Assembly (NCBI GenBank): GCA_024280815.1
Contig: JAJRPL010000291.1
Location: 1-5,779, forward strand
From: Bacteroidota bacterium
GTDB lineage: Bacteria; Bacteroidota; Bacteroidia; Flavobacteriales; Flavobacteriaceae
Length of the DNA: 5,779 bases
Reading direction: 5' to 3'
Shown: positions 1-5,710 of the stretch, in pieces
How the letters are laid out: each line of letters begins with the position of its first letter
Numbering within the stretch: the stretch's first letter is position 1
Notes under the pieces: model-generated
What the model was told of the DNA's origin: nothing
Databases searched by the model: none
The model's input: only the letters and a program-made list of their open reading frames with translations
Translations under genes and position numbers: made by a program

Positions 1-564
1 ATTAAAAGAAAAACCAATGAAACGGATATAAATATTACATTAAACCTTGACGGTACAGGGAAAAGTAAAATTGATACTGGTCTTGCTTTTTTCGATCATA
101 TGTTAGATCAGATTGCTCGCCATGGTCAAATGGACTTAGATATTAGCGTAAAGGGCGATTTAGAAGTAGATGAGCACCATACCATTGAAGATACCGCCAT
201 TGCTTTGGGCGAAGTGTTTGCCTCAGCTTTAGGAAACAAGTTGGGTATTGAACGTTATGGGTTTACCTTACCTATGGACGATTGCCTAGCTCAAGTTGCT
301 ATTGATTTTGGAGGAAGAAATTGGTTGGTTTGGGAAACTGATTTTAAACGTGAAAAAATAGGGGAGATGCCAACAGAAATGTTTCACCATTTCTTTAAAT
401 CGTTTACCGATGGTTCAAAAAGTAATTTGAATATTAAAGCAGAAGGCACTAATGAACATCATAAAATAGAAGCTATTTTTAAAGCTTTTGCCAAAGCAAT
501 AAAAGTTGCTGTAAAACAAGATACTGAAAAAATGATACTACCCTCAACTAAAGGAATGTTATAA
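1..564 (+). CDS. hisB: Imidazoleglycerol-phosphate dehydratase (HisB), 3' part, 5' end outside window
   Basis: HisB dehydrates imidazoleglycerol phosphate to imidazoleacetol phosphate, the seventh step of histidine synthesis, in the cytoplasm. The frame is open from base 1; the first in-frame ATG (100) is internal, because conserved family sequence (KRKTNETDI, FFDHML) precedes it. The 187 visible residues cover essentially the whole dehydratase domain. Both manganese-binding motifs are present (HHTIE at visible residues 59-63, HHKIE at 153-157), with FHH at 128-130, the RYGF/PMDD segment at 85-94, and the usual C-terminus PSTKGML. In many Bacteroidota HisB is a fusion with an N-terminal histidinol-phosphate phosphatase. 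The start of that domain would lie upstream, so mono- or bifunctionality cannot be decided here. The stop codon TAA (562-564) is followed at once by the hisH ATG, so the two genes are in one operon and probably translationally coupled. Confidence 0.96.
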   Translation: MKRKTNETDINITLNLDGTGKSKIDTGLAFFDHMLDQIARHGQMDLDISVKGDLEVDEHHTIEDTAIALGEVFASALGNKLGIERYGFTLPMDDCLAQVAIDFGGRNWLVWETDFKREKIGEMPTEMFHHFFKSFTDGSKSNLNIKAEGTNEHHKIEAIFKAFAKAIKVAVKQDTEKMILPSTKGML

Positions 565-1146
565 ATGAATATTGTTATCATAAACTACGGAGCAGGAAAC
601 ATTAAAAGTATTCAATTTGCCATGCAACGGTTAGGTTATACTGCCGTTTTAAGCGATAATCCAGAAGAAATAAAAGCAGCAGATAAAGTAATTTTCCCTG
701 GTGTTGGCGAGGCGAGTAGTGCAATGAAAAAACTAAAAGCAACAGGCTTAGACCTATTAATACCTAAATTAAAACAACCCGTTTTGGGTATTTGTTTGGG
801 GATGCAACTTATGTGTAAAATGTCTGAAGAAAACGACACTAAGGGTTTGGGTATTTTTGACGTTGATGTGGTAAAATTTAGCAATCAAGTTAAAGTACCA
901 CAAATTGGTTGGAATCAAATTGAATATCTAAAAACAAAACTGTTTAACGGCATAAAAGAAAAAGAGTATATGTATACGGTACATAGTTATTACGCTCCGT
1001 TGTGCAATGAAACAATTGCAACTACCAATTATGAATTAGCCTATTCTTCTGCCTTGCAAAAAGATAATTTTTATGGAGTACAATTTCACCCAGAAAAGAG
1101 TAGTACTGCTGGTGAGCAATTGCTAAAGAATTTCTTAAGAATTTAA
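565..1146 (+). CDS. hisH: Imidazole glycerol phosphate synthase, glutamine amidotransferase subunit HisH
   Basis: HisH hydrolyses glutamine and channels ammonia to HisF, which makes imidazole glycerol phosphate and AICAR. The complete protein is 193 residues, a normal family length. It is a class I glutamine amidotransferase: N-terminal NYGAGN (residues 7-12), oxyanion-strand PGVG (45-48), nucleophile Cys77 in GICLGMQ, and the His175/Glu177 pair of the triad in FHPEKS near the C-terminus. The ATG starts immediately after the hisB stop codon (TAAATG); a purine-rich AAAGGA at 550-555, inside hisB, lies 9 nt upstream and could serve as a weak ribosome site. HisH works only with HisF, so a hisF gene must exist elsewhere in the genome. 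In the usual Bacteroidota order hisA and hisF follow directly, but here the next gene is unrelated. Confidence 0.97.
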   Translation: MNIVIINYGAGNIKSIQFAMQRLGYTAVLSDNPEEIKAADKVIFPGVGEASSAMKKLKATGLDLLIPKLKQPVLGICLGMQLMCKMSEENDTKGLGIFDVDVVKFSNQVKVPQIGWNQIEYLKTKLFNGIKEKEYMYTVHSYYAPLCNETIATTNYELAYSSALQKDNFYGVQFHPEKSSTAGEQLLKNFLRI

Positions 1147-1192
1147 TTTCATATTTGTAAAATAATACTTTTTCTAATTAAAGCTAAACCAA

Positions 1193-3292
1193 ATGATACA
1201 TAAGAAAACATTTAAGAAAATTTCATTTCTAATTCTATTTTTAAATTGCCTGGTTGCTATTTCTCAAATTATACCTTTAGAGAATAGAATTGATTGGATG
1301 CCTGGAATTCCAGGAGGAATTCCAGACCTATCATCTTGGACTACAAAAAATGTAGTTACTCATTTTGGTGCAGATAATTCAGGAGCTAATAATTCACTTA
1401 GTGCCATCCAAGAAGGTATAGATAATTTACCTAGTACATCTAAACATATTATTTATTTTCCTGCGGGTACATTCAGACTGAATGGCAATTTAAAATTAAG
1501 AGATAATATGGTACTTAGAGGAGAAGGTACAAATACAAAGCTTGAGTTTTATACCCCAACTAGCTCTCTTTGTATATCTATTAGTAAATATGCCTATGGA
1601 GTTTGGCAAAACCTTAATACTTCTTCTGGTTATTCAAAAGGAAATAATAAATTAACGGTACCAAATGCTTCTATGTTTAAAGTTGGAGAATTTGCAGAGT
1701 TACAACAAACTAATAGTGTGAAAATGAATGATTGGAGAGGAAATCCACCTCCATCTTGGGCTCCTGATGTATTAGGGCAGATATTTGAAATTACTGCAAT
1801 TAATGGAAATGTAATAACACTTAAAACTCCATTACATTTATCATATGATGCAAGTTTAACACCTAAAATACGACCTACCAATCTTATTAAAAATGTTGGG
1901 ATAGAAGACCTTTATATTACACTCAAAACAGATACAGATGTCTCACTAATTGGTTTTGTAAATGCTGCTTATTGTTGGGTAAATAATATAACAAGTTATA
2001 AAACAAAAAAAGTTCATATTGATTTTTCTAAATCTCTTGCTTGTCAAGTCAAAAACTCAAAATTTTCTCATTCTTATGATTATGGAGGTGGAGGTCATGG
2101 ATATGGTGTTACCGTTGGTACACACACTTCAAATGTCCTTATAGAAAATAATGCTTTTGATCACCTAAGACATTCTATGCTTTATTCTTTAGGTGCAAGC
2201 GGAAATGTTTATGCTTATAATTATTCACAACGTGTACATGGAGAATCTGTCGCTAGTAATTATGTGTATTATCCCGCAGACATATCAGCTCATGGTCTAT
2301 ATGCCAATATGAATTTATTTGAAAGTAATAGTGTTCAAAATATAGGAATAAGTGATGCTTGGGGACCTATGGGACCTGGAAATACTTATCTTCGTAATCG
2401 AGTAGAGAGTAATCAGACTGTAGATGGGTTTAATTATTATGATGCTAGTTCTTTAACAAATGTAATAGGTAACAGCTTTATTTCTTTAAATGATAAACAA
2501 GGGCTAGCAACTAATAATATTGAACATGGAAATGTAATAGATGGAGAAACTGTGTGGAACCCTAATATTAGTGACTCAAACATCCCTGCTTCTTATTATC
2601 TATCAGAAAAACCTGCTTTTCTAGGAAGTAAACCATGGCCTCTTTACGGACCAAATATTGGGTATGACGCAAAACTTCCTGCTCAGGAAAATTTCACACC
2701 TTTTTTTGAAGGTAATAAGGATGAACTATTAAGAGTTAGAGGGCCAAGGGTTATTGCTTTGGGAGAAACTATAAATATTATTGTAGATTATTTTGCAAAA
2801 CAAGATAGAAAATTACATATAGTTTTAAGTGATGAAACAGGAGTTATTAGAGCTGGTTGTTTTGGAGATGATGCAATAGAAGTGAAAGTAGGTCGAGGAT
2901 CCGTTATTTGTGAAATTACTGTCCCAAATAATCTGTCAAGTGCAAAATCTTATTCTGCTTTTCTAACAGAACCTAATGGTCCAAGCCCTTTTTGGGGAAA
3001 CGGGAATCATATTTGGAAGATAAATCAATATAACGTCCTTCTAGATGGGCTTTTAAATAATGATACTTTCGAAAAAAATATCTTTAGTATACATCCAAAC
3101 CCTGTAAAAGACATTTTAAATGTCGAAATTAATAATATAGTTTTAGAAAAGTATAAAATTCATAACACACTAGGACAACAGGTACTCTCAGGGACACTTA
3201 CAAACAAGAGGATTAATGTTAGCGGACTAAAAAAAGGTATGTACTTTATACGGTTTAAGAATAACAAAGCTTATAAGTTTATTAAAGAATAA
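1193..3292 (+). CDS. Secreted right-handed beta-helix protein (pectate_lyase_3-like) with T9SS type A sorting domain
   Basis: The product has 699 residues. Residues 1-25 look like a Sec signal peptide: a KKTFKK basic start, then the hydrophobic ISFLILFLNCLVAI. Residues 52-120 resemble the pectate_lyase_3 / GH28-related entry to a parallel beta-helix (VVTHFGADNSG, YFPAGTFRL, LRGEGT). The helix continues to about residue 490 with repeated N-rich turns. It holds a His/Arg/Tyr-rich patch (GGGGHGYGV at 298-306, DHLRHSM at 323-329, GASGNVYAYNYS at 334-345) that is the best candidate for an active site. Residues 510-612 form a predicted beta-sandwich. Residues 631-699 are a T9SS type A sorting domain (HPNPVKDILNV, NTLGQQV, GLKKGMYFIRF), so the protein should cross the outer membrane by T9SS and be anchored or released. 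A polysaccharide lyase or glycoside hydrolase role is inferred from fold only; the substrate is unknown. It lies 46 bp after hisH, with no convincing promoter in the gap, so read-through from the his operon is possible. Confidence 0.85.
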   Translation: MIHKKTFKKISFLILFLNCLVAISQIIPLENRIDWMPGIPGGIPDLSSWTTKNVVTHFGADNSGANNSLSAIQEGIDNLPSTSKHIIYFPAGTFRLNGNLKLRDNMVLRGEGTNTKLEFYTPTSSLCISISKYAYGVWQNLNTSSGYSKGNNKLTVPNASMFKVGEFAELQQTNSVKMNDWRGNPPPSWAPDVLGQIFEITAINGNVITLKTPLHLSYDASLTPKIRPTNLIKNVGIEDLYITLKTDTDVSLIGFVNAAYCWVNNITSYKTKKVHIDFSKSLACQVKNSKFSHSYDYGGGGHGYGVTVGTHTSNVLIENNAFDHLRHSMLYSLGASGNVYAYNYSQRVHGESVASNYVYYPADISAHGLYANMNLFESNSVQNIGISDAWGPMGPGNTYLRNRVESNQTVDGFNYYDASSLTNVIGNSFISLNDKQGLATNNIEHGNVIDGETVWNPNISDSNIPASYYLSEKPAFLGSKPWPLYGPNIGYDAKLPAQENFTPFFEGNKDELLRVRGPRVIALGETINIIVDYFAKQDRKLHIVLSDETGVIRAGCFGDDAIEVKVGRGSVICEITVPNNLSSAKSYSAFLTEPNGPSPFWGNGNHIWKINQYNVLLDGLLNNDTFEKNIFSIHPNPVKDILNVEINNIVLEKYKIHNTLGQQVLSGTLTNKRINVSGLKKGMYFIRFKNNKAYKFIKE

Positions 3293-3303
3293 TTTTTTAA
3301 AAA

Positions 3304-3350
3304 TATAGTTGTCTATAATTATGATTAAAATAATATACCTTGCAACTATA
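3304..3350. repeat. 8-bp inverted repeat downstream of the beta-helix gene
   Basis: TATAGTTG (3304-3311) and CAACTATA (3343-3350) are perfect reverse complements around a 31-nt AT-rich loop. No T-run follows the right arm, so it is a poor intrinsic terminator for the beta-helix gene. The GCAACTA at 3342-3348 also occurs in the right arm of the hairpin at the other end of the restriction-modification unit (5755-5761), so it may be a worn relic of a similar element. Chance is possible in such AT-rich DNA. Confidence 0.3.
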
Positions 3351-3379
3351 AGGAATATAAAAGCAATAGGTTTATACTA

Positions 3380-3391
3380 TTGTTGTGTGCC
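3380..3391 (+). repeat. Left 12-bp inverted repeat bounding the restriction-modification unit
   Basis: TTGTTGTGTGCC is the exact reverse complement of GGCACACAACAA at 5649-5660. The match stops at both edges of the 12 bases. It sits 48 bp upstream of the endonuclease start codon, just outside its promoter. In the integron-like reading, G3382/T3383 would be the recombination point and TTGTGTGCC the first bases of the cassette. Confidence 0.8.
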
Positions 3392-3392
3392 A

Positions 3393-3424
3393 TTTGTGAA
3401 AAATAAAAAAAATCATCAAATTTG
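3393..3424 (+). promoter_or_regulatory. Probable Bacteroidota-type promoter of the endonuclease gene
   Basis: A -33 TTTG (3393-3396) is separated by 20 nt from CAAATTTG (3417-3424), seven of eight bases of the -7 consensus TAnnTTTG. Transcription would begin near 3430, leaving a leader of about 10 nt before the ATG at 3440. The -33 element lies two bases inside the left inverted repeat, so the promoter travels with the unit. Confidence 0.6.
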
Positions 3425-3439
3425 CAAAAAAGATATTAA

Positions 3440-4273
3440 ATGAACAGAAGTATAGATATTGAAGAAGGAAGAGAAGAACTAAACGAATGGGTCTTAAGAA
3501 GTATTGAATTATTTGAAAACACACCTTATTTAGATAATATTTTAGATGTTTATCCTTTACAATCTGCAAGTCCTGAAAGATTAGATGACAGACTAAAAAG
3601 GCGAATTATTTCAGCACATCAATCAAGGAGAACAAATGAATTAATATCTATTTTACGAAATGAAGTAAAATTCCCTTATGACGAACCTCTATGGTTTTTA
3701 ATGAAAAACATACAGGGTTGTTTAGAAAATAATCCTCTTCAAATACAAAGAATTGCAAATTCTCTTTATTCAATGACTGCTGATGAGACTGTTTTTAGAT
3801 TGGAATCTGCACCAAAATTGAATACCCAAATGGGACCAATGTTTACAAATTGGCTTAGGGAAAATTTCAATCTATTAAATATAGAAGACTTCACCAATTC
3901 AACTGAAGGAATTCATATTTTAAATTCAACTGAACAAGATGGAAAGACCTTTGTTAATGAAGTTTTAAATCAAAATTTAGCAAAAAGACCTGACTTAGTT
4001 GCTAAAGTAAATAATACTTATATTATTGGTGAGGCTAAATGGATTGGTTCTCCAGGAGGAAACCAAAACAAACAAGTCGTTGAAGTTTTAAATTTATGTA
4101 GAGACCAAAGAGGAGATGTAATTAGAATTGGCATTATTGATGGTTTTCCTTGGGCTACCAAAAACAGTACAAATAACATTATTAACGACAAAACCGTTGT
4201 TCAAGTTCAAGAATCAGAATATGATATAATTAGTGCTTTGCTATTAAATGATTATTTAACTTCATTTCTTTAG
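3440..4273 (+). CDS. Probable type II restriction endonuclease, PD-(D/E)xK fold
   Basis: The product has 277 residues and no signal peptide or membrane segment. The likely nuclease core is in the C-terminal half: KRPDLV with Pro184-Asp185, then a strand ending in GEAKW with Glu198 and Lys200, giving D-x12-E-x-K. It is followed by GSPGGNQNKQ (203-212), a glycine/glutamine stretch seen after the catalytic Lys in several type II enzymes. The first 150 residues look mainly helical and charged and may handle dimerisation and DNA recognition; the recognition sequence cannot be read from the protein. The role is supported mainly by the adjacent convergent methyltransferase. The ATG at 3440 sits about 10 nt after the predicted transcription start, with no Shine-Dalgarno site. 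The stop TAG is 2 bp from the methyltransferase stop on the other strand. Tsp45I- or BsaWI-like families are possible relatives but are not claimed. Confidence 0.78.
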   Translation: MNRSIDIEEGREELNEWVLRSIELFENTPYLDNILDVYPLQSASPERLDDRLKRRIISAHQSRRTNELISILRNEVKFPYDEPLWFLMKNIQGCLENNPLQIQRIANSLYSMTADETVFRLESAPKLNTQMGPMFTNWLRENFNLLNIEDFTNSTEGIHILNSTEQDGKTFVNEVLNQNLAKRPDLVAKVNNTYIIGEAKWIGSPGGNQNKQVVEVLNLCRDQRGDVIRIGIIDGFPWATKNSTNNIINDKTVVQVQESEYDIISALLLNDYLTSFL

Positions 4274-4275
4274 AA

Positions 4276-5577
4276 TTAAGTTAAAGACATATATTCATAA
4301 AAATTACATTTAATAGAATCCTTTTTAAATGATTTTTTTATAACACTATAGGAATGGGTAGAATTGTCAACTCCAATCCATTTTCTATTTAATTTTTCAG
4401 CAATTTTCAGTGTGCTTCCTGAACCTGCAAAACAGTCTAAAACAATTGAATCTTCATTTGAAGAATTTCTAATAATTCTTTCCAAAAAATCAAAATTCTT
4501 TTGGGTTGGGTATTCAACATACGAAAGACCTTTATCTTTAAACTCCCAAACATCTTGAATTTTAAATCCTTTATGTTCAGATGCCCAAACAATTTTCCTT
4601 GGGTTTCCTGTGCTTGACCATTCTATTAAGCCTTTGTTATCAAGTTCAGTAAGTACTTTTCTACTATAACGCCAATGTCGACCTTTAGGTGGTAATAAAC
4701 CTTTCCATTTTTTCCCTGTATCACCATCGATAGTTTTACCAGGAGCGTGAATTGGATTTGTAGTATAATAACCTAATTTAGGATGCTTTTTTGGAAACAA
4801 TTGCTTTCTTTTATCTTCAAGCATTTTCTCTTTTACTTCATTCCAAATATTCTTATCACGGTTTTTCGCATAAAACAATACCATATCGGAATAATTGCCA
4901 TAAGCATTTCTTGCAAAATTTTTTGGGTTACACTTAATTCTCGTTATGTCATTTATATAATTATTATATCCAAACACTTCATCCATTATTATCTTTACAT
5001 AATGTCCTATCTTTTTATCAATGTGCAAATAAATACTTCCATTTTCAGACAATAAATCTCTTAATAATATTAATCTTTTTCTAATAAATTCTAAAAATTC
5101 ATTGTCAATTAGTTTATCAGAATATGCTGAATGGTCATCTATAGTATTAAAATCTCTTCCTGTAGCAAAAGGAGGGTCAATGTAAACTAAATCAATTTTA
5201 CCATAATGAGTGTCAAGTAAACTTTTCAAAACAAAAAGATTATCACCAAAAACGAATATATTATCTCTTAAGTTATGCTGTTTTTCAACAAGTTTAAGAG
5301 TGCCTTTAGAATATGAATTTCTAATTTCAAATTCATCCATTTTATTAGGATAGTCAAGTAAACAGTTTTTACTTTTCTTTAAATATGCAATTTTAGGTTC
5401 TCCTACAATTGAATTATTATTAATAAATTTTTCAAAATCATTAAATGCAATTCTATAACTTTTATTCATCTTAATAGCATTCAATTCTTTAGTTTTTATA
5501 TATTTTGAAACTGTTTGTCTTGTCACTTTTAGATTTTGTGCTACTTCTTCTACTGTCAAAAATCCTGCTTGGTTCAT
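4276..5577 (-). CDS. Beta-class DNA methyltransferase (probable N6-adenine) with N-terminal excisionase-type HTH
   Basis: The product is 433 residues from the ATG at 5577. It should transfer methyl groups from S-adenosylmethionine to the site cut by the neighbouring nuclease, protecting host DNA. Motif order is beta class: GDNLFVLKSL (111-120), catalytic motif IV DPPF (134-137), SIYLHID (181-187), a target-recognition region about 210-350 (GLLPPKGRHWRYS, VWEFKD), YPTQK (357-361) as motif X, then the cofactor-binding motif I DCFAGSGST (381-389) and WIGVD. DPPF favours N6-adenine over N4-cytosine but does not prove it. Residues 6-52 form an HTH_17/excisionase-like domain (FLTVEEVAQNLKVTRQTVSKYI), unusual on a methyltransferase and possibly autoregulatory. 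A TTG at 5607 would add 10 residues, but it lies upstream of the predicted transcription start, so the ATG is preferred. It converges on the nuclease gene. Confidence 0.9.
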   Translation of the reverse strand: MNQAGFLTVEEVAQNLKVTRQTVSKYIKTKELNAIKMNKSYRIAFNDFEKFINNNSIVGEPKIAYLKKSKNCLLDYPNKMDEFEIRNSYSKGTLKLVEKQHNLRDNIFVFGDNLFVLKSLLDTHYGKIDLVYIDPPFATGRDFNTIDDHSAYSDKLIDNEFLEFIRKRLILLRDLLSENGSIYLHIDKKIGHYVKIIMDEVFGYNNYINDITRIKCNPKNFARNAYGNYSDMVLFYAKNRDKNIWNEVKEKMLEDKRKQLFPKKHPKLGYYTTNPIHAPGKTIDGDTGKKWKGLLPPKGRHWRYSRKVLTELDNKGLIEWSSTGNPRKIVWASEHKGFKIQDVWEFKDKGLSYVEYPTQKNFDFLERIIRNSSNEDSIVLDCFAGSGSTLKIAEKLNRKWIGVDNSTHSYSVIKKSFKKDSIKCNFYEYMSLT

Positions 5578-5594
5578 ATCTGTATATTTTAACG

Positions 5595-5625
5595 CAAAGT
5601 AACACAAATTAACTTAAAAAAACAA
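5595..5625 (-). promoter_or_regulatory. Probable Bacteroidota-type promoter of the methyltransferase gene
   Basis: Read on the minus strand, TTG (5625-5623) is followed after 20 nt by TTACTTTG (5602-5595), seven of eight bases of TAnnTTTG. Transcription should start near 5588, giving a leader of about 10 nt before the ATG at 5577. This excludes the upstream TTG codon at 5607 as a start on this transcript. The promoter lies between the gene and the right inverted repeat, inside the unit. Confidence 0.65.
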
Positions 5626-5648
5626 GTGACATTAGTTTAATTAATAAC

Positions 5649-5660
5649 GGCACACAACAA
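5649..5660 (-). repeat. Right 12-bp inverted repeat bounding the restriction-modification unit
   Basis: GGCACACAACAA is the exact reverse complement of 3380-3391. It is also the 5' end of the long hairpin element, where GGCACACAAC would be the outer left core. Its expected partner, something like GTTRTGTGCC, would begin with the GTTA at the very end of the window. Confidence 0.8.
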
Positions 5661-5680
5661 AATGTAAACGTAATTGCGGT

Positions 5681-5710
5681 TTTGTGCTTAATTTAAAGTT
5701 TGTATCTTTG
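5681..5710 (+). promoter_or_regulatory. Outward-facing Bacteroidota promoter inside the hairpin loop
   Basis: TTTG (5681-5684), an 18-nt spacer and TATCTTTG (5703-5710) match TAnnTTTG exactly, with near-ideal spacing. Transcription would start near 5717 and run out of the window to the right, so it would drive whatever follows the unit. That could be the missing his genes or another cassette; neither is visible. Confidence 0.5.

Noticed and set aside
636..884. Open frame on the minus strand inside hisH
   Set aside because: Complete overlap with a clear hisH gene and no recognisable protein features; a shadow of the real gene.
1147..1192. Candidate promoter CATATTTG (1150-1157) for the beta-helix gene
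   Set aside because: The nearest upstream TTG (1120-1122) is 27 nt away, too far for the usual spacing, and the gap is too AT-rich to judge.
1241..1255. Lipobox around Cys19 of the beta-helix protein
   Set aside because: FLNC lacks the small residue needed before the cysteine, and a T9SS tail protein is expected to use signal peptidase I.
1301..1314. 14-bp perfect palindrome CCTGGAATTCCAGG
   Set aside because: It lies inside the coding sequence, where repeated Gly-Ile-Pro codons produce it; no sign of a regulatory role.
3372..3569. Minus-strand open frame at the start of the endonuclease gene
   Set aside because: It overlaps the endonuclease start, and its Phe/Leu-rich composition is expected from A-rich sequence read backwards.
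4364..5055. Two plus-strand open frames (4364-4558 and 4783-5055) within the methyltransferase gene
   Set aside because: Both lie antisense to conserved methyltransferase sequence; the hydrophobic look is a by-product of AT-rich reverse reading.
5578..5607. TTG start for the methyltransferase at 5607, adding ten residues
   Set aside because: The predicted promoter places the transcription start near 5588, downstream of this codon, and the ATG at 5577 directly precedes the HTH domain.
5595..5613. Imperfect dyad AAGTAACACAAATTAACTT-like at the methyltransferase promoter as an operator
   Set aside because: Only about five of nine positions are symmetric, which is not above expectation in such AT-rich sequence.
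3374..5666. Target-site duplication outside the 12-bp inverted repeats
   Set aside because: TACTAT before the left copy and the reverse-facing flank of the right copy share no direct repeat, so a classical transposon is not supported.
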